Positions 18,613-27,426 of a stretch of DNA of 64,000 bases are shown here, piece after piece. Location: contig PHSP01000001.1 in the NCBI GenBank assembly GCA_002862125.1, forward strand, positions 2,359,796 to 2,423,795, written 5' to 3'. A program made the position numbers and the translations under genes. Positions within the stretch are counted from its first letter, which is position 1; each line of letters starts with the position of its first letter. The notes beneath the pieces are model-generated. The model made no database searches. It had not been told where the DNA came from and was given only the letters and a program-made list of their open reading frames with translations. Source of the stretch: Methylobacter sp. KS41 (lineage in GTDB: Bacteria > Pseudomonadota > Gammaproteobacteria > Methylococcales > Methylomonadaceae).

Positions 18613-19308
18613 TCAAGCCAATTTTGATTGCTTTTTTACACGGAATGCAAATTGCAAATATTGCACATCATTCCAAAATCCAAAGGTCCCTACCATAACC
18701 AATAAAAGTAAAGCCCGTTTTACAATAGCTTTTATTGACTTATGCTTAATTATATTAACCGATAATGGCTTGGTTAATTCGCTGTTGATACCGTGAAGTT
18801 TTTCTATCAAATACCCATTTTCATTAAAGGTTCTTCTTAAACTCTTCTCTGTAAAAAACCTTAAATGTGTGCGATCTAAAACTCCTGAATCCTCATAGAA
18901 CCATTCCTTATTAACCATTAATTGATATAAATTGTAAATATATCTCACGTTAGGTATCGACCCCACTATGTAGCCATTTTCTGTGATCTTTTTTTTGATT
19001 GATTTGAGGAATTTATCATGGTCATTCATATGTTCGATAACGTCATTACAAACCACTAAATCAAAATAATTGTCAGGTAATTCATCATAAACATCCTGAT
19101 AGTAGCCATGAAGAACTTTATATAAATTTTTCGAGGCGACATGGGCTGCGTTTGTTGGCTCTATTCCCCATACTTCGGAAGATTCATTTAAATTTCTTTT
19201 AAAATGTCCTTCGCCACAGCCTATTTCTAAGACTTTCTCATAATTATTTGGCAAAAATTCAGATACATCGGATCGTGTGAATTGGTAATATTGGGTCTGT
19301 TCTAACAT
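18613..19308 (-). CDS. class I SAM-dependent methyltransferase
   Basis: A 231-residue methyltransferase. SAM motif I is VLEIGCGEGHFKRNL (about residue 26), and motif VVCNDVIEHMNDHDKFL (about 84-100) follows, as in Methyltransf_11/23-type enzymes of surface-glycan clusters. FFTEKSLRRTFNENGY is the usual late block of that group. The C-terminal hydrophobic stretch AIVKRALLLLVMVGTFGFW may touch the membrane. Base composition is visibly AT-rich compared with the flanking Hsp70 and oxidase genes, which suggests acquisition by transfer. Substrate unknown; a sugar or glycan acceptor is likely from family habit and the neighbour at 19366. Confidence 0.82.
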   Translation of the reverse strand: MLEQTQYYQFTRSDVSEFLPNNYEKVLEIGCGEGHFKRNLNESSEVWGIEPTNAAHVASKNLYKVLHGYYQDVYDELPDNYFDLVVCNDVIEHMNDHDKFLKSIKKKITENGYIVGSIPNVRYIYNLYQLMVNKEWFYEDSGVLDRTHLRFFTEKSLRRTFNENGYLIEKLHGINSELTKPLSVNIIKHKSIKAIVKRALLLLVMVGTFGFWNDVQYLQFAFRVKKQSKLA

Positions 19309-19365
19309 TAATGGATACCTTCTAATATGCCATTTTTATTCATCATTAATTTTGAATTAATCTTT

Positions 19366-20223
19366 TCAATGGACTTCCAGCGCTTTAAGAAACATGTCCC
19401 GCTCATCAGGATTGATGATTTCCTGCAGATAGACTTCCAGCATTTTATTTTTGTTTTTCATAACGAAATGCAAGCAACAAAATTTGAATCTTTGATATGC
19501 GCTTAAATTACCAGCTATTCTATATTCGTCAGGGAACATCATAAAATATGTAAGCCAGCTGTTTTGTTTTGTATGCTTGATATATTGAAAAGCCGCGATA
19601 TCCTCGACATTTATTTTTGTATTTTTCAAAAACTCATCCATTGAGTTTTCCTCAAAATAATGCTTTATTTTATTTATCGCGCCGGATCGAAGAAAGTATA
19701 ATCCACCTTGACAATACTTGAACTTTACATAATGTCCATCTCCGATCAGATCTTTTCCACTACAAGCAACCATCTGAAAAATCCAGTTTGAGAAAAAGAA
19801 TACATCAGAATCTATCCTTACTACATAATCCTCTTCCCTGGATTCCGATGCGGCCAGACTATAAGCTTTCCATATTGAAGCTATCTGTTCAGAACCCCAT
19901 CCTTGAGATTTTGTCCAAGGAATTACTTTTGAATCAGGAAAAACAGTTCTAATAGCTTCGCATTGCTCCGGCGAGAACATTTCATTGGCATCACAGAAAA
20001 TTAGAACACGGATAGAAATACCGCCGCGAATTTTTTGTAAGCTATGTAGTGAGCAGTAAAGATATTTGTAATAGGAATAGCAAGTGAAATGACATAAAGC
20101 GAACGAGACAGGATCGGAACCTTTCCTGAGAGTTATAAAGCGAATTATAATTTGCCACAAATACCTAGGCAACTGTTTTATCCTAATAGGAATTAGGCCC
20201 TTAACCTTAATTTTCATAAGCAC
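19366..20223 (-). CDS. putative glycosyltransferase (GT-A-like, DxD motif)
   Basis: A 285-residue protein I do not recognise with certainty. VLIFCDANEMFSPEQCEAI looks like an early strand-helix unit of a nucleotide-sugar fold, and EEDYVVRIDSDVFFFSNWIF holds an Asp-Ser-Asp at the place of the GT-A metal motif. KYCQGGLYFLRSGAI resembles the acceptor-site block of such enzymes. The N-terminus is basic with a hydrophobic stretch (LPRYLWQIIIRFITL), which may attach it to the membrane. It shares strand and AT-rich composition with the methyltransferase 57 bases downstream, so both may be part of a transferred glycan module. Start could be the second ATG two codons in. Confidence 0.6.
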   Translation of the reverse strand: MLMKIKVKGLIPIRIKQLPRYLWQIIIRFITLRKGSDPVSFALCHFTCYSYYKYLYCSLHSLQKIRGGISIRVLIFCDANEMFSPEQCEAIRTVFPDSKVIPWTKSQGWGSEQIASIWKAYSLAASESREEDYVVRIDSDVFFFSNWIFQMVACSGKDLIGDGHYVKFKYCQGGLYFLRSGAINKIKHYFEENSMDEFLKNTKINVEDIAAFQYIKHTKQNSWLTYFMMFPDEYRIAGNLSAYQRFKFCCLHFVMKNKNKMLEVYLQEIINPDERDMFLKALEVH

Positions 20224-20383
20224 CTTATTTTATACTTTTAGTAGTTGTTAGGGACGGGCGAGGTTTTTAATTCTCTTCCCTGAAAAAATCTCAAGTATTT
20301 GCGAAGTATTTCATAAATATACCGTGTATAGTCAGAGTTGTATTTTTTCGTAAAATAAGCCTAGGTGGCTAAGGAAATGTGAG

Positions 20384-22459
20384 CTACTCCCCTGCCCTGA
20401 CATCAAACTCGATCTTCCAGCGGCCGGAGTCTTTTTGAGAAACCGCTTGGAGTTCCAGGGTGCCGACTTCGGTAACCGCCGCACACAAGTGCACAGGGAC
20501 AACTTCACCCGGTCTGCGGCCTTCTTCCGGCAAGGTGACTTCAATTTCATCCAGTTCGGATAGTTCCTCATCCGTCCAGTATTCCAGGCGCGTGCCGACT
20601 TTATCTTCACGGCGGATGTTGGACGCAAAGAAACGGAATCGTACCGGTTCGCCAATAACCAGACCGAATTCATCGTCCGGCAATTCTTCCCGGGTGCCTT
20701 CTTCCATGCCAAACGGCGCTATACACAGGGCTTCAATCTCCGGAGCAAGGCCAGGCACTGCAGGCATCGCGCTTTCAATGCCGACATAATAAGCTGCTGC
20801 GGTGCCGCCTTTAATTCTCACGCCCTTGCCTTTGCGCACAAATCCATAGTAAGCCGCGCCTCGTGCGACCGCCAGATCAAGATCAGCGCCCGCCAATAAT
20901 CGGGCTTCAGGCGCTTGTTCACTTAGCAGCCATAAATTTAACACTTCCATTAAACGCCCAGCCAGGGCATTGGCTTTTAACACGCCACCATTAAACAAAA
21001 CTGCTGTAGGATGCAGGAAGGTGGCATGTCCGGGCAGGTTTATATCCTTTAGATCGTCTGTGGCATTTTGCTGTTTGGATAGAAAAGCCGCCAAATGCCG
21101 GGTGATGGCGGCATCCTGGGCATAAGGCAAACCAGCGGTTCTTAAGCCGGTCCGGGTGCGGCTTACTGGTCTGTCACTGACCGCCACTTTAGGCAGGAAG
21201 CCTTCAACCAGTACTTTATTGACCTCTTCACGGGTCAGTTCGGTACGTAGATTCCCTGACATTAACGAAGAACCCCGGTTAGCGACCACTAGGGGGATAT
21301 TATCGATATCAACATTGTTGAAAATTTTTTCCTTGGCGTCCCGGCAACTATGTGTTAATGCCTGTACCTGCCAGGGCTCTAACCGTTTGCCGTCATTTTC
21401 CAGCTTGGCTTTAACGGTGTAAGCCAAAGCCAAATCCATATTGTCGCCTCCGAGTAATATATGCTCTCCGACAGCCACACGCGTTAATTCAAGATTGCCA
21501 TCTCTTTCAGTGACTGCTATCAGTGACAAATCGGTGGTTCCGCCGCCGACATCAATTACCAGAATAATATCGCCGCAAGCCGCCTGTTTTCGCCAGTCGC
21601 CGTGACTTTTTTCTATCCAGCTGTATAAAGCAGCCTGGGGTTCTTCCAAAAGAATGGCTTGATCAAGGCCGACGGCGCGCGCCGATTCAACTGTTAATTC
21701 ACGGGCAGCCGGATCGAATGACGCCGGTACGGTAATGACCAAATCCTGCTCTTCCAGCGGCGCATCCGGATGCAGATTTTGCCACGCATCCCGGATATGT
21801 TGCAGATAAGCGGTGGTTGCCTGAAATGGTGAGACACGCTCTACTTCATCAGGCGCATCTGCCGGAAGAATAGGCGCCTTACAATCCACGCCCGCATGAC
21901 ATAACCAGCTTTTAGCGCTGGATACCAGACGAATGGGGGTTTTACTGCCTAAATTACGGGCTATTTCACCGGCCAGATAATCAGGTTTTGCGTTCCATGG
22001 CAATGAGGTGGAGCCTTCGGCAAGCTCTGCTTCGTGCGCTTGATACAGGAATGACGGCAACTGATAGCTTTCTTCAACCACGCCGGGCGATGTCAACTGA
22101 GGTATCGCCATTACTTGCTGGGAAAACTCCAGGTCGTCGATATCGGTAATGTCTGCGTATGACAATACACAATGAGTCGTGCCTAAATCGATGCCGACTG
22201 AAAAGCGCTTGCGCTTGGCTGCTAAAGGAGTTGTATTTTGACTGGCTTCTTTTTCGTTTGTTTCAGAGAAAGGTGTCGGTTCAGACGCGTTTTCATCGCT
22301 CAAATTTTCAAACTGTTGTTTCTCAGCCTCTGCGCTGGCTTCTTCGTTATTTGAATCAACATAATCTGAACTGACGGGTTCATTATCCATTATCGACTCA
22401 TGTTCCCTGGGCTCTTCTTTCGCATCCGGCTTCTTTTTTATATGATCAAACAAGCTCAT
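20384..22459 (-). CDS. Hsp70 (DnaK-like) family protein
   Basis: A 691-residue protein. After an acidic, low-complexity N-terminal extension of about 85 residues (rich in Glu, Ser, Asn) comes an Hsp70 ATPase domain: FSVGIDLGTTHCVLSYADI (phosphate 1), VITVPASFDPAARELTVESA, ILLEEPQAALYSW and IILVIDVGGGTTDLSLIAV (phosphate 2). FLHPTAVLFNGGVLKA follows further on. The C-terminal third is beta-rich and lacks the classic DnaK lid. It is not DnaK; such divergent Hsp70s commonly pair with a DUF2760 protein, as here, where the start overlaps the stop of the upstream gene (ATGA). The client is unknown. Confidence 0.88.
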   Translation of the reverse strand: MSLFDHIKKKPDAKEEPREHESIMDNEPVSSDYVDSNNEEASAEAEKQQFENLSDENASEPTPFSETNEKEASQNTTPLAAKRKRFSVGIDLGTTHCVLSYADITDIDDLEFSQQVMAIPQLTSPGVVEESYQLPSFLYQAHEAELAEGSTSLPWNAKPDYLAGEIARNLGSKTPIRLVSSAKSWLCHAGVDCKAPILPADAPDEVERVSPFQATTAYLQHIRDAWQNLHPDAPLEEQDLVITVPASFDPAARELTVESARAVGLDQAILLEEPQAALYSWIEKSHGDWRKQAACGDIILVIDVGGGTTDLSLIAVTERDGNLELTRVAVGEHILLGGDNMDLALAYTVKAKLENDGKRLEPWQVQALTHSCRDAKEKIFNNVDIDNIPLVVANRGSSLMSGNLRTELTREEVNKVLVEGFLPKVAVSDRPVSRTRTGLRTAGLPYAQDAAITRHLAAFLSKQQNATDDLKDINLPGHATFLHPTAVLFNGGVLKANALAGRLMEVLNLWLLSEQAPEARLLAGADLDLAVARGAAYYGFVRKGKGVRIKGGTAAAYYVGIESAMPAVPGLAPEIEALCIAPFGMEEGTREELPDDEFGLVIGEPVRFRFFASNIRREDKVGTRLEYWTDEELSELDEIEVTLPEEGRRPGEVVPVHLCAAVTEVGTLELQAVSQKDSGRWKIEFDVRAGE

Positions 22460-23115
22460 AATTCAACCTCTGCCGGAGCAATAATATTGGCGTTATGGCC
22501 TTGAGTCGATTTTGGCAGCCTGATACTGGTTACCTGCCAGCCCTTATGAATCAGCGTGCCGCTAAAAGGGGCCGACCCTACAATATTGCCGGTCAATCGG
22601 ACTGTAGAAGCATCAAAGCCTTGCGGCAAGGTAATTTTTCCACCTTCCTGTTCACTACGAATGGGAGCTAATGTAAAGTGTTCATTAAGCGCTTTGTTAC
22701 ACCCTTCATGAACTACGCGCGCAGCAACGCCAATATCCGCATCGCTGTAATTCGCTATGTCTTCTTTAATAAAATCGATAAACCGCGCTTCTTTTTGCAG
22801 CAATCCGAGCAATTGCAATGCCGCATCTGGTGTGGATTCTTTTAATATGACAGGTTCGGGTGCGGGGGCATGAACCAGCTTTTCAACCTCGACAATTTTC
22901 TCCACTATTTTCACGGCGGGTTCGGGAGTCTGCGCTGCTTTTTGAATGGCTTGTTCAGCCTGCTTGCTCTTACTGCGCGCCAGACTGATGACCATAGCCA
23001 GCAGTAAGACAATAAGTATCAGGGATAATAAAACAACAGTCCCCGCCAGACAGACATGCCATAAATCGAATATTGTTGGCTTCAAAGATAAATCGATTGT
23101 ATATGTAGGATTCAT
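22456..23115 (-). CDS. DUF2760-domain membrane protein
   Basis: A 219-residue protein with one hydrophobic segment (about residues 22-48: LAGTVVLLSLILIVLLLAMVI), then a charged linker with Glu/Lys/Val repeats and Pro (about 50-95). The C-terminal domain reads ALQLLGLLQKEARFIDFIKED ... ADIGVAARVVHEGCNKALNEH ... APFSGTLIHKGWQVTSIRLP, which matches DUF2760. Function is not established. It is translationally coupled to the Hsp70-like gene downstream, a pairing that recurs in proteobacteria, so it may anchor that chaperone at the inner membrane. Confidence 0.8.
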   Translation of the reverse strand: MNPTYTIDLSLKPTIFDLWHVCLAGTVVLLSLILIVLLLAMVISLARSKSKQAEQAIQKAAQTPEPAVKIVEKIVEVEKLVHAPAPEPVILKESTPDAALQLLGLLQKEARFIDFIKEDIANYSDADIGVAARVVHEGCNKALNEHFTLAPIRSEQEGGKITLPQGFDASTVRLTGNIVGSAPFSGTLIHKGWQVTSIRLPKSTQGHNANIIAPAEVEL

Positions 23116-23134
23116 TGAAAATAATTCTAAATTG

Positions 23135-23521
23135 TTATTGTGGTTGACTGCCCGCTTTACGCGCTGCTTCAGAAAACATCATGCCCTGTAATGCTTCACG
23201 TGAGGTTTGCACCCGCAGTTGCTTTAAATGACGATCAGCTATGACTTCCGGCACTTTTGCATCGGTGTATATTTCACGCATCTTCGTCAAAACAGGTTCA
23301 CATTGTTTCATGATAGCATCGGTCGCATTACGGGTATCCCGCTCCTGATAAGCCGATTTTTGCATTTCACCGCCAACACACTTTTTGTACTCGTATTTTG
23401 CAGCCTGAATTTTCTCAATGGTGGCATCAGAAAGTGTGGTGTTATGCCATTCATTTTTCGCATCATTTGACAGGGCTGTTCCGGCAGACAACAAGAGGCT
23501 TAAGAAAAGAATCTTTTTCAT
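23135..23521 (-). CDS. small exported protein of unknown function
   Basis: A 128-residue protein with a clear signal peptide (MKKILFLSLLLSAGTALS). The mature part is helical and charged, with two cysteines (KKCVGGEMQ and KQCEPVLT) that could form a disulfide. I do not recognise a family. It lies 19 bases upstream of the DUF2760 gene on the same strand and is probably the first gene of the DUF2760-Hsp70 operon. That location suggests a periplasmic partner, but this is only inference. Confidence 0.7.
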   Translation of the reverse strand: MKKILFLSLLLSAGTALSNDAKNEWHNTTLSDATIEKIQAAKYEYKKCVGGEMQKSAYQERDTRNATDAIMKQCEPVLTKMREIYTDAKVPEVIADRHLKQLRVQTSREALQGMMFSEAARKAGSQPQ

Positions 23522-23729
23522 GGTATTCCTAAAGATAATAATTGGAATTTTAAATGCTCGATTTTACGCGAACTGCTTATAAATGAATAATTCAAATCAT
23601 AGGTATCTTACCATTCATCAACTCAATTCATACTCAAAATAAGCCTGTCATAGCGGCATGGACTGCCGGTACCCTGCACAAGGACGTGATTAGAGCTTGC
23701 CGTCCCTGGCTTCAGAATTTGTTTTGCCA

Positions 23730-23822
23730 CTCTAACGAGTCCGGCACAAAACTGTCTGGAACAGATTTGCATTAACCTGAAGGGCATCAGGCAGGATAGC
23801 CTGATGTGAATCCCTGCCGGAA
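23730..23822 (-). repeat. dispersed intergenic repeat, copy A
   Basis: Read on the minus strand it begins TTCCGGCAGGGATTCACATC and includes the block TTAATGCAAATCTGTTCCAG followed by ACAG and GCCGGAC. The same blocks in the same order occur at 43196-43285 on the plus strand (copy B), with only scattered differences over about 90 bases. Confidence 0.8.
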
Positions 23823-23910
23823 AGACTGCATTGTCGCTACTTACGCTGGTTACACAGCCGTTACCCGGCACGAAGACGATTGATACAAAGTTTTTTCTTT
23901 GTATGCATCC

Positions 23911-24079
23911 CTAGGAGCCTGTCGGACTTAGCGAATCGATATTAGAAAAATTCCACTTTGAGTTTTAAAATATGTGTTTTCATGAAGAATTTCAACACTT
24001 AGACGTGTGTTTTTATCAATATATGCCTTTATAAATCCACTCATGAGTGAAAAATAGCTTCTATCCGACAGCCTCCTAG
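23911..24079. repeat. MITE-like element with CTAG target duplication
   Basis: Termini GAGCCTGTCGGA (23915-23926) and TCCGACAGCCTC (24064-24075) are inverted repeats matching at 11 of 12 positions. Both are flanked by CTAG (23911-23914 and 24076-24079). The 137-base interior is AT-rich and has no coding capacity. This is what a non-autonomous transposon looks like; the mobilising transposase is not in this window. Confidence 0.68.
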
Positions 24080-24110
24080 CGGTTAGCAAGATTTTTTTAT
24101 AATGAGTATA

Positions 24111-24986
24111 TTAACGGCTATTTTGCAATGCGGCTATGCGCTCTTCCAATGGCGGATGGCTCATAAACAATCTGCTCATGCCGCCGCCATTAATGCCAAA
24201 AGCAGCCAATTGTCCGGGCAGATCTTGCGCATCGTGCCCGCGCTGCAAAGCACGCAAAGCACTAATCATTTTTTCGCGTCCGGCTAATTTTGCACCGCCA
24301 GCATCCGCCCTGAATTCCCTGTACCGGGAAAACCACATGACCAGCATGGAAGCCAGAATACCCAAGGCAATTTGGGCAACCATTTGCACGATGAAATAAG
24401 CCGGGCCATAGCCGCGTTCGGTTTTAAAAACAACGCGGTCAACAAAATAACCAATGATGCTTGCAAAAAAGTAAACGAAGGTATTCACTACACCTTGCAT
24501 TAATGCCATCGTTACCATATCGCCGTTGGTAACATGGGTCATTTCATGACCTAAAACAGCCTCCACTTCATCGGCATTCATGTTTTGCAGCAAACCGGTG
24601 CTGACCGCGACCAAGGCATTGTTTTTGCTCATTCCGGTAGCAAAGGCATTGGCTTCAGGGGCTTGAAAAATACCTACTTCAGGCATGCCAATGCCCGCCT
24701 GACGCGCCTGTTTAGCCACGATATCGACTAACCAGCGCTCAGTCTGGTTTTGCGGGCGCTCGATAACTTGCACGCCCATTGCCCGTTTTGCAGACCATTT
24801 GGACATGGCCAAAGAAATGAATGATCCGGTCATGCCGATCACTGCTGACATAACCAGCAAGGAATTAAGGTCGAGACCCATGCCTTGAGCATCCAATGCG
24901 CCGCTTAAACCTAAAAGGTTAAAAATAATACTGACAACGACCAGGATCGCAACATTGGTCGCCAGAAAAAGAAGAATACGCATCAT
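24111..24986 (-). CDS. htpX: membrane zinc metalloprotease HtpX
   Basis: A 291-residue M48-family protease of the inner membrane, the usual length for HtpX. Two N-terminal hydrophobic helices (ILLFLATNVAILVVVSIIF and LNSLLVMSAVIGMTGSFISL) precede the catalytic motif AVLGHEMTHVTNGD (HExxH, about residue 143). Two more helices follow, and then EFRADAGGAKLAG, which carries the third zinc ligand Glu. HtpX degrades misfolded membrane proteins, complementing FtsH, and is often induced by envelope stress. The ATG is preceded by AAGG. The gene is a single unit on the minus strand, diverging from the operon at 25100. Confidence 0.95.
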   Translation of the reverse strand: MMRILLFLATNVAILVVVSIIFNLLGLSGALDAQGMGLDLNSLLVMSAVIGMTGSFISLAMSKWSAKRAMGVQVIERPQNQTERWLVDIVAKQARQAGIGMPEVGIFQAPEANAFATGMSKNNALVAVSTGLLQNMNADEVEAVLGHEMTHVTNGDMVTMALMQGVVNTFVYFFASIIGYFVDRVVFKTERGYGPAYFIVQMVAQIALGILASMLVMWFSRYREFRADAGGAKLAGREKMISALRALQRGHDAQDLPGQLAAFGINGGGMSRLFMSHPPLEERIAALQNSR

Positions 24987-25099
24987 GGTAATAGCCTTTT
25001 TAAGTTGAGATTTGATCTATATGGGGATTGAATAAATTAATTCAATCGGTTTTTCAGAGTGATAATATAGACAAAAGTTTAATTATGGAGAACGTTATT

Positions 25100-26224
25100 A
25101 TGGTTTTGATAAAAACAGCGCTGTTTACGTTACTTTTTCTTACCCTTCCTTTCGCTTGCGCAAAATCCGGCGCTCATCAGGATGTATTAAAACAACTGCA
25201 TTTGCATGATGGCTTCAAAATATCAATTTATGCCGGCAGCGTAGCGAATGCGCGCAGTTTGGCCTTGGGCGATAATGGCGTTGTCTTTGCCGGAACTACA
25301 AATGAAGGCAAGGTTTATGCGCTTCAGGACAGCAATAATGATGGCGTAGCCGATAAGCAAACTGTCATCGCCAGTCATTTAAACATGCCCAATGGCGTGG
25401 CCTATAAAGACGGTTCACTCTATGTTGCGGAAGTTAACCGGATCATCCGTTTTGACAATATCAGCCGGCAATTGGCTAATCCTCCCAAACCCATTGTGGT
25501 CTACAACCGGCTTCCATCTGAAAACCATCACGGCTGGAAATATTTGCGATTTGGCCCTGATAACAAGCTGTACACAGCAGTCGGCGCGCCTTGTAATATT
25601 TGTAATCCGGAAAAGGAAATTTACGCCTCGCTGGTCAGATTAAATCCGGACGGCAGCGACTTCGAAATTATTGCCCATGGCATCAGAAATACGGTCGGTT
25701 TTGATTGGCAGCCGGAGACAAACGCGTTGTTTTTTACCGATAACGGCCGCGATTATTTAGGCGATGATAGTCCACCCGAGGAACTTAACCAATGGTCTGT
25801 TAAAGGCGAACATTTTGGCTATCCTTATTGCCATGGCGGCGATATTCCTGACCCGGAATTTGCCGCCGGTAAAAAATGCCGGCAATTTAGCGCTCCGGTA
25901 TGGAAATTTAAGGCGCATATCGCAGCTTTAGGCATACGCTTTTATCAAGGCAAGCAATTTCCGGCTGAATACAAAAACCAGTTATTTGTCGCGCAGCATG
26001 GCTCCTGGAATCGAACAGAACCCCAAGGCTATCGCGTTGTAGAAATCAAATTTGACCAAGGTAAACCCGTTTCGGAACAGGATTTTATCAGCGGATGGTT
26101 GACCAAAGACGGCGATGTGCTAGGACGTCCTGTAGATATCTTAACCCTGCCGGACGGCAGCCTGTTGATTAGCGATGACAAGCTGGGCGTTATTTATAGA
26201 GTTGAATACCACGGAAAACCATGA
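25100..26224 (+). CDS. exported glucose/sorbosone dehydrogenase-like protein
   Basis: About 374 residues. I start at MVLIKTALFTLLFLTLPFACA, which directly opens a signal peptide and has GGAG nine bases upstream; an in-frame ATG at 25028 is not needed. The rest is a six-bladed beta-propeller of the GSDH / L-sorbosone dehydrogenase family: ARSLALGDNGVVFAGT, NGVAYKDGSLYVAEVNRI, WKYLRFGPDNKLYTAVGAPC, GIRNTVGFDWQP, LFFTDNGRDYLGDD, EHFGYPYCHGGDIPDP, FVAQHGSWNR. Many members bind PQQ and oxidise sugars in the periplasm, but substrate and cofactor are not certain. Two Cys pairs (CNIC and YC...KKC) may form disulfides. The stop overlaps the nudF start (ATGA). Confidence 0.83.
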   Translation: MVLIKTALFTLLFLTLPFACAKSGAHQDVLKQLHLHDGFKISIYAGSVANARSLALGDNGVVFAGTTNEGKVYALQDSNNDGVADKQTVIASHLNMPNGVAYKDGSLYVAEVNRIIRFDNISRQLANPPKPIVVYNRLPSENHHGWKYLRFGPDNKLYTAVGAPCNICNPEKEIYASLVRLNPDGSDFEIIAHGIRNTVGFDWQPETNALFFTDNGRDYLGDDSPPEELNQWSVKGEHFGYPYCHGGDIPDPEFAAGKKCRQFSAPVWKFKAHIAALGIRFYQGKQFPAEYKNQLFVAQHGSWNRTEPQGYRVVEIKFDQGKPVSEQDFISGWLTKDGDVLGRPVDILTLPDGSLLISDDKLGVIYRVEYHGKP

Positions 26225-26844
26225 AAAAACAATTTGAAATTCTCGACAAGGAAATCGTCTATCCGGGTTTTTTCCGCATGGAAAAATACCGCTTGAAACA
26301 TACCCTGTTTGCCGGTGGCTGGAGTCCGGAAATAAGCCGCGAATTGTTCGTGCGCGGCAGTTGTGTTGCCGTATTATTATACGATCCTCATGCCGATAAA
26401 GTTGTACTGATCGAACAATTCCGGGCCGGCGCCATTTTGCAGCCGGATAGAGCCTGGCTGGTGGAAATTGTTGCCGGCGCAATCGAAAAAGGCGAAACTG
26501 CCGAAGAAGTCGCTTACCGGGAGTCACTGGAAGAAGCGGGCTGTGAAATTCTGGAACTGATGGTGATCAATGAATTTTACACAACGCCCGGTTGCTCGGC
26601 TGAACGAATCACCCTGTTTTGCGGCAAAATCGATAGCTCACGAGTCGGCGGCATTCATGGCCTGGATCACGAAGACGAGGATATACTGGTACGCGCCGTT
26701 GATTTTGATGATGCATATCAAATGGTCGAGAACAACGAAATAGAATCAGGCATTCCGATCATCGCCATTCAGTGGCTGGCGTTAAACAGACATAAACTTA
26801 AACAGAAGTGGTTAATCCAGGGGAAAGCCAAAGCCGGCTTATGA
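26221..26844 (+). CDS. nudF: ADP-ribose pyrophosphatase (Nudix)
   Basis: A 207-residue Nudix hydrolase, similar in size to E. coli NudF (209). The Nudix box reads GAIEKGETAEEV followed by AYRESLEEAGC (about residues 88-110), with the G-x5-E-x7-R-E-U-x-E-E-x-G-U spacing intact. Upstream blocks VAVLLYDPHADKVVLIEQFR and RAWLVEIVAGAIEKG are typical of ADPRases. It should cleave ADP-ribose to AMP and ribose 5-phosphate in the cytoplasm. It overlaps both its neighbours by four bases (ATGA at each end), so the three genes form a tight operon, though their shared purpose is not clear. Confidence 0.9.
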   Translation: MKKQFEILDKEIVYPGFFRMEKYRLKHTLFAGGWSPEISRELFVRGSCVAVLLYDPHADKVVLIEQFRAGAILQPDRAWLVEIVAGAIEKGETAEEVAYRESLEEAGCEILELMVINEFYTTPGCSAERITLFCGKIDSSRVGGIHGLDHEDEDILVRAVDFDDAYQMVENNEIESGIPIIAIQWLALNRHKLKQKWLIQGKAKAGL

Positions 26845-27329
26845 ATACATTGGCTAATAACATCAATAGCTATTTTTTTATCCGGTTGCTTATACCGGCA
26901 GCTATTATTTTGTTCTCCGGTTGCGCCGGTGTGCCTGAAATAAAACCCTCCTCTCAAAGCCAGCCGGCGGTCATCACCTATGCGCTAAGCTTGCAAGGCG
27001 TTCCATATCAGTATGGCAAGGATTCGCCTGAAGAAGGCTTCGATTGCAGTGGTTTTGTTAAGCATGTCTATGAAAAACAGGGCATAATCTTGCCGCGCAC
27101 AGTAACAGGCATGGCATTGTCTTTACCGAAAATTCCGAAAAATGATGTACACGCCGGTGATCTGGTTTTCTTCAATACCAATGGCGTATCGTTTTCCCAT
27201 GTCGGCATTTATGTCAATAATGACAGGTTTGTTCACGCGCCTAGCCAGCGGACAGGAAAAGTGCTGGTTTCAAGTCTAAAAAACCAGTACTGGCACAAAC
27301 ACTATACAGGCGCCCGCCGCCCCCGGTAG
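26841..27329 (+). CDS. NlpC/P60-family lipoprotein
   Basis: About 162 residues. The start MNTLANNINSYFFIRLLIPA overlaps the nudF stop. A lipobox LFSGC (Cys about residue 27) marks it as a lipoprotein. The peptidase domain shows catalytic Cys in GFDCSGFVKHVYEKQGI, His in FSHVGIYVNNDRFVHAPS, and the terminal WHKHYTGARR. The family cuts the D-Glu-diaminopimelate bond of peptidoglycan stem peptides, as Spr/MepS does. An earlier ATG at 26808 would place non-signal sequence before the hydrophobic stretch and is rejected. Confidence 0.88.
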   Translation: MNTLANNINSYFFIRLLIPAAIILFSGCAGVPEIKPSSQSQPAVITYALSLQGVPYQYGKDSPEEGFDCSGFVKHVYEKQGIILPRTVTGMALSLPKIPKNDVHAGDLVFFNTNGVSFSHVGIYVNNDRFVHAPSQRTGKVLVSSLKNQYWHKHYTGARRPR

Positions 27330-27426
27330 ACTTTGACTATTTGCTGTATACTCGAAATGCAAAAAAGCGCTTCCATTTTCCCGATCGCAGCAAATTGAAT
27401 CTTTACCCCGCTTAACCACTTAAAAT

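Larger units (their letters stand above)
23522..24110. other. repeat-filled intergenic region
   Basis: About 590 bases without a gene. It holds a copy of a dispersed repeat (about 23730-23822) and a MITE-like element (23911-24079), described separately. An open frame at 23623-23871 is the translation of the dispersed repeat. Confidence 0.7.
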
